Source of the DNA: Lactonifactor sp. BIOML-A5
Lineage (GTDB): Bacteria > Bacillota > Clostridia > Lachnospirales > Lachnospiraceae
Reading direction: 5' to 3'
Assembly: GCF_009677585.1 (NCBI RefSeq)
Contig: NZ_WKYV01000022.1
Location: 69,503 to 114,782 of the forward strand
Length of the DNA stretch: 45,280 nt
The notes under the pieces are model-generated. The model made no database searches. It worked only from the letters and a program-made list of their open reading frames with translations, and had not been told where the DNA came from. Both the position numbers and the translations under genes were made by a program. Positions 23,806 through 30,784 of this stretch are shown piece after piece. The first letter of the stretch is position 1, and each line of letters opens with the position of its first letter.

Positions 23806-24027
23806 TTAATTTATTAAGCTTCCATCCTTATCGATTATGTCATATGTCCAGTTTGATTGGTCAACTTTTGGTACCTGACTAGGGTAAATACCTCCACACT
23901 GTTTTTTACACCAATCGCACATATTATTTATTGCTCCATGCAAGTATGCGCTATATTCTTTACCATAAGTTGGATGCTTACATACTGGCCTACCTTTAAA
24001 ACACGAAAAATACGCACATTTGCTCAT
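23806..24027 (-). CDS. Small cysteine-rich protein, 73 aa
   Basis: Seven cysteines are spread as C4, C9, C16, C37, C40, C44 with CDWCKKQCGG at the core, plus a histidine, so zinc binding is likely. Strong ribosome site (GAAGGAGATATGAA). No known family recognised. It is one of a row of small leftward genes between the recombinase and the late regulator, typically regulatory or host-modifying in phages. Confidence 0.6.
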   Translation of the reverse strand: MSKCAYFSCFKGRPVCKHPTYGKEYSAYLHGAINNMCDWCKKQCGGIYPSQVPKVDQSNWTYDIIDKDGSLIN

Positions 24028-24051
24028 TTCATATCTCCTTCTATCCAGTTT

Positions 24052-24342
24052 TTATTTGAATGAATTTCTATGTATCCTGTACAATGCTTTCCACTGTGCC
24101 TTGCTTAGTTTTCTTTTATAGCATAGATACTTCAAACTAAGCACCCTATATTCTTTTAGGTCATCTGTAGCCTGTTTTCCTTTTCCTCCTAATGCGGTAT
24201 ACATTTCTAGCGCGGGTGATACAATCCCTAAGTCTCTGTTAATTTTGTTTCTACATATACATATGCAGCGCGGAGGCTTTGGCCAGTGTTTTATCATATA
24301 CTCACTGTAGAATGGTTTTTTTGATTTTTTTCCCTTCATCAT
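24052..24342 (-). CDS. Unknown basic protein with a Cys cluster, 96 aa
   Basis: The product is strongly basic, with KGKKSKKPFYSEYMIKHWPK at the start, a cysteine cluster PPRCICICRNK near residue 25-33, and a basic helical end (KRKLSKAQWKALYRIHRN). A nucleic-acid-binding role is plausible, but no family is recognised. Ribosome site AAGGAAAG. It lies between two other small early genes on the same strand. Confidence 0.55.
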   Translation of the reverse strand: MMKGKKSKKPFYSEYMIKHWPKPPRCICICRNKINRDLGIVSPALEMYTALGGKGKQATDDLKEYRVLSLKYLCYKRKLSKAQWKALYRIHRNSFK

Positions 24343-24378
24343 TGCATTCTTTCCTTCATCTAATTCCAGTTTTGTAAA

Positions 24379-24639
24379 TCAATCTTCTTCGGTTTCTGTG
24401 AGATATTCTTCCTCGGAGACTATGCTTAAAAGTGAAACATCTATGTTCAGGAACTCGGCAGCAGCTTTTAAGGCATCGTCTTTCGTTTTTTCTCTTTCAA
24501 CCTCAATCTTTTCGGCACTGACTGGTTTTTTTAAGTTAAAGCCAATTTTTAAATAACAATCCGATGGGTTTCCATCTTCATCTTCTGCGAATCCTGCTTC
24601 TTTTGCCACTCTGTAAAAAAAATCTATACTCTTTTTCAT
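24379..24639 (-). CDS. Unknown acidic protein, 86 aa
   Basis: A small acidic protein (MKKSIDFFYRVAKEAGFAED at the start, TETEED at the end) with no cysteines beyond one and no membrane segment. It has a clear GGAGAAAGG ribosome site. I do not recognise it. The strong negative charge, opposite to its basic neighbour at 24052-24342, is the only notable feature. Confidence 0.55.
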   Translation of the reverse strand: MKKSIDFFYRVAKEAGFAEDEDGNPSDCYLKIGFNLKKPVSAEKIEVEREKTKDDALKAAAEFLNIDVSLLSIVSEEEYLTETEED

Positions 24640-24669
24640 AATATCCTTTCTCCGGTTCTACCGGAAATC

Positions 24670-25014
24670 CTAAGTTTCTGTTGCTTTTTTATAAACGTTC
24701 TTATGGATGTTATGCATCACTTCCCACTGCTCTGTCCCCGGTATATGTGACGGACCCAACCATTCCATAGGGTCTTTCTTAATCGCTTTCCAATACCATG
24801 ACGGAATTCCCATCTTTTCAGAAGATGTTTCCGGATCAGAATATTCCATCCGCTTTGTTAAGTCAGCCGATAATCCTCCCTGCAAAAGTGCTTTTGTATC
24901 CTGCTGGTAAAAGAAAATGATGGAGGATTGCACCAAACAGGCCATTTTCAATTCTTCGTATGATACTTCTTTACCATCTTTCAAATCAGCTATAATTTCA
25001 CACGTTGCTCTCAT
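24670..25014 (-). CDS. Unknown early protein, 114 aa
   Basis: A soluble protein starting MRATCEIIADLKDGKEVSYE after an AAAGGAGGAA ribosome site. The first 60 residues look helical (KMACLVQSSIIFFYQQDTKA); the second half is rich in Trp and Pro (IPSWYWKAIKKDPMEWLGPS). No family recognised. It stands in the early leftward gene row, 19 bases after the small protein upstream. Confidence 0.6.
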   Translation of the reverse strand: MRATCEIIADLKDGKEVSYEELKMACLVQSSIIFFYQQDTKALLQGGLSADLTKRMEYSDPETSSEKMGIPSWYWKAIKKDPMEWLGPSHIPGTEQWEVMHNIHKNVYKKATET

Positions 25015-25033
25015 GTATTCCTCCTTTAAATTC

Positions 25034-25222
25034 CTACGTATCTATTCCCAAAATCTCATTCCAAAAAGCAACTATTACTTCTTTGTCTGCTGTTTCTAAA
25101 CTAACCAGACGAGACTCTAGGTCAAAATCCATGACTGTAGCTGCTTGTCCCTTATACTCAGGCTGTACGTCAGATGTATAGATTACTTTATCTCCAGTTT
25201 TAAGTGCTCTTAAATTACTCAT
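25034..25222 (-). CDS. Small beta-barrel-like protein, 62 aa
   Basis: I chose the ATG at 25222 because TTAGGAGGTCG precedes it; the frame extends 7 codons into the recombinase gene without a ribosome site. The pattern LKTGDKVIYTSDVQPEYKGQ followed by AATVMDFDLESRLVSLET looks like a KOW or SH3-like barrel. The role is unknown. It follows the tyrosine recombinase by 10 bases and may be co-translated with it. Confidence 0.6.
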   Translation of the reverse strand: MSNLRALKTGDKVIYTSDVQPEYKGQAATVMDFDLESRLVSLETADKEVIVAFWNEILGIDT

Positions 25223-25232
25223 AAGCGACCTC

Positions 25233-26228
25233 CTAATTAACATATTTTTTATGGTTGGCCTTTACATTTTCTTGGGCGGCCTGGGCGTAAATTAGAGTTG
25301 TCTCAATGTTGTTATGGCCCAGCATCTTCTGCACCTGTTCTATGGGCATCCCACGATTCAGTGCCATGGTTGCCGCAGTTCGTCGGAACCGATGCGGATG
25401 TGCCTTTTCTATCCCCAGACTTTTCCCAAGCTCCCTTATGCGTGTTTCAATTCCTGACTTTTCCAGACGAGTAAACGGTTTTCTACTTGTTACAAATAGA
25501 GGAGAATTATTATCTGACCTTATTTTCAGATATTCTTCCAAAGACACAATAGCTTTTGCATTCAGATACACATATCTCTCCTTTTCCCCCTTTCCGTAAA
25601 CTATAATCTGATCTCCATCTACATCTTTACGATCCAAAGCAACCAGCTCTGCAATTCTCATCCCGGTAGAAAGTAAAACATCAATAATCGCTTTATCCCT
25701 TTTAGTTTTGGCTCCATTTCGCAGATGTTCGATTTCGATCTCACTAAATGGCTTCTTTATTTTTTGCTCTGTCTTTATTTTCTTAATCCGAAGAGTCGGA
25801 TTCTTCTCTGTATATTCCTCCGCCAAACACCACGAGAAAAAGCTTCTTAGTATCCGTAAAGCGTTGTCCTGGCTTACCTTGCAAAGGCCTTCTGCCGCCC
25901 GTTTTGCAATATATAGGCGGATGTCATTTGTGGTAACTTCTATTACGTCTTTATTTGTGTATTGTACGAACCTATAAAGTTCATTTTTGTAACAGTCTAT
26001 AGTTTTCTGTGTGCACCCTTCTACTTTCTTAGAAACAAGGAACATCCTCATGACATTTAAGCTATTGTCCGTCTGAATATTCATAAGTTCCCGACACTTT
26101 TCGTGTATCTCATAATTATCAATGGTTGCAAATAGTGAACCTTTTACAGCCGATATCTGCGGTATGGTAAAATCCGCTGGTAACAGGCATACGAATTCAT
26201 TCACCATTCGTTCTGATAAATCTATCAT
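25233..26228 (-). CDS. Tyrosine recombinase, 331 aa
   Basis: The protein has an N-terminal SAM-like DNA-binding domain (about 50-145) and a catalytic domain with all expected residues: Arg191 in LLSTGMRIAELVAL, the H-x-x-R box in HPHRFRRTAATM (His279, Arg282), His305 in MLGHNNIETT, and Tyr314 in LIYAQ. A GGGGGATGATT ribosome site precedes the ATG. The phage already has a serine integrase next to its att site, so this enzyme, lying between early and late genes, is probably not the integrase. Dimer resolution or inversion of a segment are possibilities. Confidence 0.92.
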   Translation of the reverse strand: MIDLSERMVNEFVCLLPADFTIPQISAVKGSLFATIDNYEIHEKCRELMNIQTDNSLNVMRMFLVSKKVEGCTQKTIDCYKNELYRFVQYTNKDVIEVTTNDIRLYIAKRAAEGLCKVSQDNALRILRSFFSWCLAEEYTEKNPTLRIKKIKTEQKIKKPFSEIEIEHLRNGAKTKRDKAIIDVLLSTGMRIAELVALDRKDVDGDQIIVYGKGEKERYVYLNAKAIVSLEEYLKIRSDNNSPLFVTSRKPFTRLEKSGIETRIRELGKSLGIEKAHPHRFRRTAATMALNRGMPIEQVQKMLGHNNIETTLIYAQAAQENVKANHKKYVN

Positions 26229-26249
26229 GTAATCATCCCCCTCGGTGAT

Positions 26250-26552
26250 TTACAATTTGATTCCTGCTGCCTTCATCCGTTTTATATTATTTTTCTCTAT
26301 GGCTTGCTTAGCCTTCTCTACAGCCTTCTGCTGTCCTGTCACATATGTGAGGTTATCAAGTGCCAACTCAATTCTGGCAATACGGATAATAACTTCTCTT
26401 CTCATTTTAGATGTTTTGATATATAGCATCGATTTAAGCAGAGCCTCTCCCAGCCCCAGAATCTCCTTTATAAGTACAAGCTTCCCATGTTGTTTTCCAT
26501 ATAGTCTGGCTACACTTTTTGTAGCATTAATTTCATTTACTATTTCAATCAT
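26250..26552 (-). CDS. Unknown helical protein, 100 aa
   Basis: Helical and basic, starting MIEIVNEINATKSVARLYGK and ending in KNNIKRMKAAGIKL, with a leucine/isoleucine-patterned middle that suggests helix bundles. The ribosome site AAAGGAG lies 4 bases before the ATG. No family recognised. It lies upstream of the tyrosine recombinase on the same strand, with a 21-base gap. Confidence 0.6.
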   Translation of the reverse strand: MIEIVNEINATKSVARLYGKQHGKLVLIKEILGLGEALLKSMLYIKTSKMRREVIIRIARIELALDNLTYVTGQQKAVEKAKQAIEKNNIKRMKAAGIKL

Positions 26553-26619
26553 GATTCTCCTTTCCGGCGCCCGGAGGCGCCTTGGCCCATGGCTTTTGTG
26601 ATATATTATAAGCAGCCAT
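26545..26619 (-). CDS. Possible 24-codon peptide gene
   Basis: A short frame from the ATG at 26619 ends 8 bases inside the next gene. The peptide would start MAAYNISQKPWAKAP. No clear ribosome site precedes it, and a GC-rich palindrome (GGCGCC twice) lies within it, so it may be chance. It is listed because the overlap with the next gene resembles that of genuine small phage genes. Confidence 0.25.
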   Translation of the reverse strand: MAAYNISQKPWAKAPPGAGKENHD

Positions 26620-26638
26620 TTTGATTGACTGGTTCTGA

Positions 26639-27001
26639 CTATAGATAATTTCTACCAAAAATTTGTACAAATTCTTCCCTGGTGTATTCCTGTTCAAACG
26701 CTTCCTGCGCTGCCTGCTTTAAGACCAGGCTGTTTTCTGCATTTACATGGACTGCTTCTGCGCTAAATTGGTGATGGTCCGGGCAAAGATACACCTTAAG
26801 CCCGTATTTTTCTGATAATGGCCGATTTGCTGTTCCTCCGAACACGTGATGTTCATGAACAATGGGATAATATTGATTATTCCCCTGCAATAAACATAGA
26901 TAGCAACGGTGATCGTCCTTGTCTTGTAGAATGCTTTTTTTATGGACTTTTCGCTTTTTCTTTTTAGCACCCTTCGGGAACATCAATTGGGGTTCTTTCA
27001 A
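26639..27001 (-). CDS. HNH-type nuclease-like protein, 120 aa
   Basis: The basic start (KGAKKKKRKVHKKSILQ) is followed by CYLCLLQGNN (zinc Cys pair), YPIVHEHHVFGGTANR with paired histidines, and VYLCPDHHQF (second zinc pair and His). This is the ββα-metal nuclease pattern seen in small HNH proteins of Firmicutes phages, often near recombination or replication genes. The start is uncertain: the longest frame uses a TTG at 27001 overlapping the previous stop, and an ATG lies 6 codons later. Confidence 0.75.
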   Translation of the reverse strand: MKEPQLMFPKGAKKKKRKVHKKSILQDKDDHRCYLCLLQGNNQYYPIVHEHHVFGGTANRPLSEKYGLKVYLCPDHHQFSAEAVHVNAENSLVLKQAAQEAFEQEYTREEFVQIFGRNYL

Positions 27002-27213
27002 GTTTCTATATTCTCCAGGGTCCAGGCTACACTTTCCAAATCTCCTATAAGTGCTCTCAGTTCATCCTTGGCGGTAGTTACAGCTGCCTTATCTGTGACC
27101 TCTGTAATATCCCTGAACTTATTCGAAAATTCTTTCCCTAAGTTCTCTTCAATTACCCTCATACAATCCTCGTAGCTTTTCACCTGCTCCCATATACCGT
27201 TAATTAATATCAT
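26998..27213 (-). CDS. Unknown small helical protein, 71 aa
   Basis: The start MILINGIWEQVKSYEDCMRV is followed by charged helices. It overlaps the genes on both sides by a few bases (27200-27213 and 26998-27001), which supports translation. Ribosome site AAGGGATAGGG. No recognisable domain. It lies between the RNase H-like gene and the HNH gene, so a link to DNA metabolism is possible but unsupported. Confidence 0.55.
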   Translation of the reverse strand: MILINGIWEQVKSYEDCMRVIEENLGKEFSNKFRDITEVTDKAAVTTAKDELRALIGDLESVAWTLENIET

Positions 27214-27640
27214 CCCTATCCCTTCTTTCCATTTCTGATTTCATCCAGTTAGAGTACGGATGTCTACCAAATAGCGTAAATACGAAATGCTTCTGGGTTT
27301 TCTCCCAGTACTCTATCCACTCTTCCTGATTGGCTACCGGCTGCCCTCTGCGGTTAATGAAGCCACATTTAGCCCATGTTTCAAGGTTGTTTTCCACCAT
27401 GTCTACCACAAATTCATCCGGCGTGTGGATATATAGCTCACAGTCCTTTGTCAGCCTATAAAGTGCGGAATTAATTGCCTGGAGAGTAGCCTGGTGGTAT
27501 GTTCCGGTGATTTTTTCGAATCCTTCCCGGGTAATAGGCCTCCCAGTCTTAGTTTCATATTCCAGTACATATCCATACCAGCGTTCCATGCGGCGGGGAG
27601 AAGTGCTGTCTGTCTCTATGTAGATGTGGACTTCGTACAC
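27200..27640 (-). CDS. RNase H-like fold protein with altered active site, 146 aa
   Basis: The order of strands and helices resembles RNase HI: VYEVHIYIETDSTSPRR at the start, THQ-type helix YHQATLQAINSALYRL, the strand-helix LYIHTPDEFVVDMVENNLETW, and GQPVANQEEWIEYW, close to the GKPVKNxDLW segment of true RNases HI. But the residues expected to bind metal look changed: the helix lacks the usual Glu and the second strand has TPD in place of TDS. It may be inactive, or use other residues. I chose the GTG at 27640, at better distance from AGGAGG than the TTG at 27646. It follows the Rep gene. Confidence 0.65.
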   Translation of the reverse strand: MYEVHIYIETDSTSPRRMERWYGYVLEYETKTGRPITREGFEKITGTYHQATLQAINSALYRLTKDCELYIHTPDEFVVDMVENNLETWAKCGFINRRGQPVANQEEWIEYWEKTQKHFVFTLFGRHPYSNWMKSEMERRDRDDIN

Positions 27641-27642
27641 GG

Positions 27643-28371
27643 TCAATCCCCTCCTCTTATTCGATACATAATATAGTGCCTATACATTTTTCCGGTCACC
27701 GGGTTCAACCCTTCGTGGAAGGTTTCTTTTTCAATGTACCAGCCTTCAGGAGCCTTGGCCTCCTTCCACCTGTCTGCCTCCCATTTTTTCACTTTGGGTT
27801 TTGGTATAGTTAGGTTTCTGGACCTGGTATAGCGCTTCAATGTTTCCGGCTCCCATTCCTCCAGGGGCTTCGCTATATAGTTCGCAAGTTTCCGAAACCC
27901 ACCGTATTCATAGGTGGTGGTAAAATATACATGGCCTTTTTCCCAGCACCTTGTCAGGATTATATCTGTTCCGTAATTATCACCACTTATTCGGTTCACA
28001 AGGATATGGATGTGCGGGCCTCCCCGCTCACCGATTCCCATTCTGATAACATACTTAAGCTCATGCCCATTTTTCCGATACTCTGTCCTGATCTTCCTGA
28101 CCGCTTTCTGTGTATCCCTTTTCATCTCCTCTGGAGTGGGCCGCTGCCCCTTTTTATATGTAAGCGTGGTCCAATAATCATATAGGCCGAAATTCTCTTT
28201 AATAAGTCTCCGGATCATTTTCTCCCGATTGTACTGGTTTATTTTTTTTATCTCTTCCGGGGTTGCCTTTCTTCTTTTTTGCCTTGGCATCCCTGGGGCT
28301 CCATACCTTCCGGTGTAGCCTTCCTCTACTTCTATACTCTCTCGAAATATCCATCGTTTTTTTATCCTCAT
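27643..28371 (-). CDS. HUH-type rolling-circle replication initiator (Rep), 242 aa
   Basis: The three Rep motifs are visible: motif I YWTTLTYK (about 66-73), the metal-binding HUH motif GPHIHILVN with His120 and His122, and the tyrosine motif LANYIAK (Tyr165 and Lys168) that should attack DNA. Such enzymes nick one strand and start rolling-circle replication in plasmids and some phages. The N-terminus is strongly basic. No polymerase, helicase or primase gene is seen, so this is probably the only phage-made replication initiator. Ribosome site AGGGGTGAA. Hairpins just upstream (28469-28531) may be the origin. Confidence 0.85.
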   Translation of the reverse strand: MRIKKRWIFRESIEVEEGYTGRYGAPGMPRQKRRKATPEEIKKINQYNREKMIRRLIKENFGLYDYWTTLTYKKGQRPTPEEMKRDTQKAVRKIRTEYRKNGHELKYVIRMGIGERGGPHIHILVNRISGDNYGTDIILTRCWEKGHVYFTTTYEYGGFRKLANYIAKPLEEWEPETLKRYTRSRNLTIPKPKVKKWEADRWKEAKAPEGWYIEKETFHEGLNPVTGKMYRHYIMYRIRGGD

Positions 28372-28468
28372 GCTTCACCCCTGGTCCTAAGTCTAATATG
28401 CTGATCAAGCGGTTCAGGGGTCTTGCACCCCTTCAAATTTTCTTGACTTATAGGCCCATGAATGATAA

Positions 28469-28531
28469 CATGATTTTAGGATAGTTCATATTTTAATCAT
28501 GAGCCTGGGGCTGGTATTTGCAGATACCAGC
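28469..28531. other. Two hairpins upstream of rep, candidate replication origin
   Basis: CATGATT (28469-28475) pairs with AATCATG (28495-28501). Directly next to it GCTGGTAT (28510-28517) pairs with ATACCAGC (28524-28531) around a 6-base loop. The gap between rep (28371) and the next gene (28536) is one of the few in this compact region. HUH enzymes usually nick at or near such hairpins. The second one could also be a weak terminator of the upstream gene (its T-run reads rightward). Confidence 0.4.
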
Positions 28532-28535
28532 TCTT

Positions 28536-28742
28536 TTATTTTCTTATCACATCCACTATGTAGTTCTTTCCATACCTTCTGGCAGTGAAGCCCTGGCTCT
28601 TTTCTTGAGCGTGCATCCATCCCATTTTCCGGCAGGCTTCTATTCTCAAGGCTCTTAATCCATATTCTTTTCTTACCTCCTCCATTTCATCTGTTATTTT
28701 TTCTACTTTTTTGAGCAATGCAGCCCTTTCCTCTATCCTCAT
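28536..28742 (-). CDS. Unknown small protein, 68 aa
   Basis: A helical N-terminal half (MRIEERAALLKKVEKITDEM) and a basic C-terminal half (FTARRYGKNYIVDVIRK). The ribosome site GGGAGG lies before the ATG. Its start overlaps the end of the membrane protein gene upstream by 56 bases. No family recognised. It is the gene directly before the candidate origin and rep. Confidence 0.55.
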   Translation of the reverse strand: MRIEERAALLKKVEKITDEMEEVRKEYGLRALRIEACRKMGWMHAQEKSQGFTARRYGKNYIVDVIRK

Positions 28743-28911
28743 TTCGGTCCTCCCAAAATATTCCTGATGTCCCCATACAAATTAGAGCCGCTATGCTGTA
28801 AAAGGCAACTTCTACGATAGTACCAGAGGGCTTGTCCACTGCGGTTCCTGCTGCCAACATGCAAATTACACCTGATAATCCAAATGCACCACATATCATT
28901 CTTTTGATCAT
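28687..28911 (-). CDS. Small two-helix membrane protein, 74 aa
   Basis: Two membrane segments are seen (about residues 4-21 and 31-49; ICGAFGLSGVICMLAAGTAV and IVEVAFYSIAALICMG), followed by a basic tail (RNEDRGKGCIAQKSRKNNR). I chose the ATG at 28911, because GGAGG lies 6 bases before it. Another frame across the same bases (28739-28924) gives a Trp/Cys/Gly-rich nonsense-like product and was left out. The role is unknown. Confidence 0.55.
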   Translation of the reverse strand: MIKRMICGAFGLSGVICMLAAGTAVDKPSGTIVEVAFYSIAALICMGTSGIFWEDRNEDRGKGCIAQKSRKNNR

Positions 28912-28933
28912 GCTTGTCCTCCACATTAACCGC

Positions 28934-29092
28934 CTAAGCGGTTTTATCCTTATGTAATAATTTCTTGATTTCTCCCAGTGTCCCTTTGGCTTTTCTCTGA
29001 TAATAGATATCTACAAGAGCCTGGGTAAGCCTTTCTTGATACCCTTCCGTAAATTCAACCGTGCACTTGATTTCCTTACTTTCTTTCGCCAT
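28934..29092 (-). CDS. Unknown small protein, 52 aa
   Basis: A 52-codon frame starts at the ATG at 29090-29092 after a strong GGAGGTGG ribosome site. The product (MAKESKEIKCTVEFTEGYQE, then QRKAKGTLGEIKKLL) is a short beta strand followed by charged helices. The stop codon lies in a small hairpin (ACCGC/GCGGT). I recognise no family, though such peptides are common downstream of antirepressor genes in Clostridia phages. Confidence 0.65.
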   Translation of the reverse strand: MAKESKEIKCTVEFTEGYQERLTQALVDIYYQRKAKGTLGEIKKLLHKDKTA

Positions 29093-29136
29093 AAAACCAC
29101 CTCCATTTAATGCTATGTAACACTGGTTGTCTGACT

Positions 29137-29859
29137 TTACGGGTTTTCATATATTTTCATGTTGTAATTGCTTATCTCCTGTTGTAATACAAGTGGTAAT
29201 TCATACTCTTCAATTACTTGCATTGCACTTTCGCATTGACTACGCTTTATAGCTTTATATGTATAAACCCCAAACTCACGCTTTAATTGTCCATATATAT
29301 CCGAGTACACTTTACCTCTCAGTGATTTATCCTTATAAGCTTGGGATTCCTTACCTCCCAGACAATAAACCCCTTTCTTTCTAACTGCCGCCGTAATACG
29401 GGTAGTTTCTATCCCTAATATGGGTATATCTTGTTTAAATTCCTGTAACTCATTGGCTACTTTCATTACTTTGAAGTCGACCTCCTTTATAGCCTGGGTC
29501 TGCAATTCTAGTAATTCTAACGCACTCATTGGCTTCTGATAAAATCCATCTTTTCTAATAGAAGGCAGTACTTCAGATGTTACCCATTCTGTAAACCTCT
29601 CTGCCGACTCTTTGCGGCTCTGGAAAATAGCTTTATACAAGTTACTTTCATTTACATATAATAAGCATTGTGTTCCTCCAGCCGTAAGGGTAGGAATACT
29701 ATTCACACCCTCTGGCTTTAATCTCTCCTTTACTTTCGATGGTTGTGTTAGTTCTAATGCTTTACAAATATCTGATAAGCAGAAAAAAGGTTCTCCATCA
29801 ATTGCTGCAGTTCGGATATCTCCAAACTCTTTATTACTAAATACTTTTAATTTATCCAT
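29137..29859 (-). CDS. Phage antirepressor, Bro-N plus ORF6C domains, 240 aa
   Basis: The N-terminal Bro domain (about 1-105) shows FGDIRTAAIDGEPFFCLSDI, LYVNESNLYKAIFQS and ERFTEWVTSEVLPSIRKDG. A linker helix follows, then an ORF6C-like C-terminal domain (about 125-235) with KVYSDIYGQLKREFGVYTYK. Such proteins counter the repressor or bind DNA in the early region. The start follows the leader AGAAGGAGGTGGTAT, which recurs before two other genes here. It is transcribed leftward in the Cro-controlled early operon. Confidence 0.9.
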   Translation of the reverse strand: MDKLKVFSNKEFGDIRTAAIDGEPFFCLSDICKALELTQPSKVKERLKPEGVNSIPTLTAGGTQCLLYVNESNLYKAIFQSRKESAERFTEWVTSEVLPSIRKDGFYQKPMSALELLELQTQAIKEVDFKVMKVANELQEFKQDIPILGIETTRITAAVRKKGVYCLGGKESQAYKDKSLRGKVYSDIYGQLKREFGVYTYKAIKRSQCESAMQVIEEYELPLVLQQEISNYNMKIYENP

Positions 29860-29920
29860 TTTGATACCACCTCCTTCTCTTTCTTAGGCACTTGCCTCCA
29901 ATGTTTGCATATACCCAAAT

Positions 29921-30334
29921 ATGACTTTTGTTCCATATAAAAATGATATACTTTCCAATATTTCTGAGCGATTTATTAATATGTATAACCAATCATTACA
30001 AGCCGAATTTGTAGAAAACATTGAACTTGCAGCCATAGGGTATCGTTCAGCCTTAGAAATACTGGTTAAAGATTTTGCTGTAATTGAGTTAAATAAAACA
30101 CACGATGAGGTTGTTAAAAAATCTCTTTGCTCTGCTATTGGAGAATACCTTGCTCAACCGGAATTAGTACAAACTGCCGATGTCATTCGTATTCTTGGCA
30201 ATGACTATACACATTACCAGCGAAAATACCCAGAACACGATTTTACACTGTTAAAAGGATACATGGAAATTTTTATTAAACAGATTGAAGTCCAATACAT
30301 GGTTAAGCATCCTCCGGTTGCAAGACCTGATTGA
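29921..30334 (+). CDS. DUF4145-like protein, probably 5'-truncated, 137 aa
   Basis: The sequence from about residue 35 (ELAAIGYRSALEILVKDFAV, then RILGNDYTHYQRKYPEHDF) matches the DUF4145 domain, a HEPN-like helical fold often found in restriction and defence proteins. Full-length relatives I know usually carry an N-terminal zinc-ribbon part, which is missing. The first ATG has no ribosome site, and the frame is open for 11 further codons upstream before a stop. It is on the plus strand inside a leftward operon. Probably a captured remnant; expression is doubtful. Confidence 0.6.
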   Translation: MTFVPYKNDILSNISERFINMYNQSLQAEFVENIELAAIGYRSALEILVKDFAVIELNKTHDEVVKKSLCSAIGEYLAQPELVQTADVIRILGNDYTHYQRKYPEHDFTLLKGYMEIFIKQIEVQYMVKHPPVARPD

Positions 30335-30503
30335 CTGGATCATTTTCCGCAAGTAAATTCCCCTCAAAATCCCAATATTGAGTTACTACCCTACTCAAAT
30401 CATGTTGCGTGCCAATCCCACAAAGAGACTTTGTCTCGATTACCTGAATCACTCGTGCACTGTCCGTCCCTCTTGGACGGGCAGTTTTTCTTTCTTCCTC
30501 CAC
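30303..30503 (-). CDS. Conserved small phage protein, 66 aa
   Basis: The core RVIQVIETKSLCGIGTQHDL followed by SRVVTQYWDFEGNLLAENDP recalls a short protein common in early operons of Clostridia phages; its job is unknown. The start is a GTG with AGGAGG 9 bases before it; an ATG lies between but opens an 18-codon frame only. Its end overlaps the plus-strand DUF4145 gene by 32 bases. Confidence 0.7.
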   Translation of the reverse strand: MEEERKTARPRGTDSARVIQVIETKSLCGIGTQHDLSRVVTQYWDFEGNLLAENDPVNQVLQPEDA

Positions 30504-30594
30504 TTCATACCACCTCCTTCTAATTGCGTTTTATTGCAATGTTTATATCTCCATTTCTTTCGGCCTATATCGAGACTATTCTAAACCGTTGATA

Positions 30595-30783
30595 TCATAT
30601 CATTCTGAGTACAAGTGCAATCATCGAAACAATAAGGCTTATAACTGGGAGTAAATACATTGACATACTGGGGTATCTGAGATAAAAGCTTAGCCTTTTT
30701 CCTGGGTGCTCCTTTTTAAAGTTCCTTCTCTGCTCTTTCGTCAGCGGTCCTGATACCCAGACAATGACTTCTCTTTTCCCCAT
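30595..30783 (-). CDS. Small membrane protein, 62 aa
   Basis: A basic N-terminal half (KREVIVWVSGPLTKEQRRNF) is followed by a single membrane segment near residues 42-62 (MYLLPVISLIVSMIALVLRM). Its ribosome site is built from the last codons of the Cro-like gene, and the genes are 1-2 bases apart, so translation is coupled. Function unknown; second gene of the leftward early operon. Confidence 0.65.
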   Translation of the reverse strand: MGKREVIVWVSGPLTKEQRRNFKKEHPGKRLSFYLRYPSMSMYLLPVISLIVSMIALVLRMI

Positions 30784-30784
30784 T

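Noticed and set aside
26560..26585. GC-rich palindrome (GGCGCC twice)
   Set aside because: Too short and without T-run to be called a terminator; noted only within the doubtful 24-codon frame.
26743..26970. 75-codon frame overlapping the HNH-like gene
   Set aside because: The overlapping frame with paired cysteines and histidines is clearly the real gene.
28199..28408. 69-codon frame overlapping the start of rep
   Set aside because: Low-complexity basic product in another frame of the Rep N-terminus; no ribosome site.
28739..28924. 61-codon frame ending in ATGA overlap with the next gene
   Set aside because: The Trp/Cys-rich composition looks like an off-frame reading. The alternative frame with two membrane helices and GGAGG before its ATG is favoured, though not with certainty.
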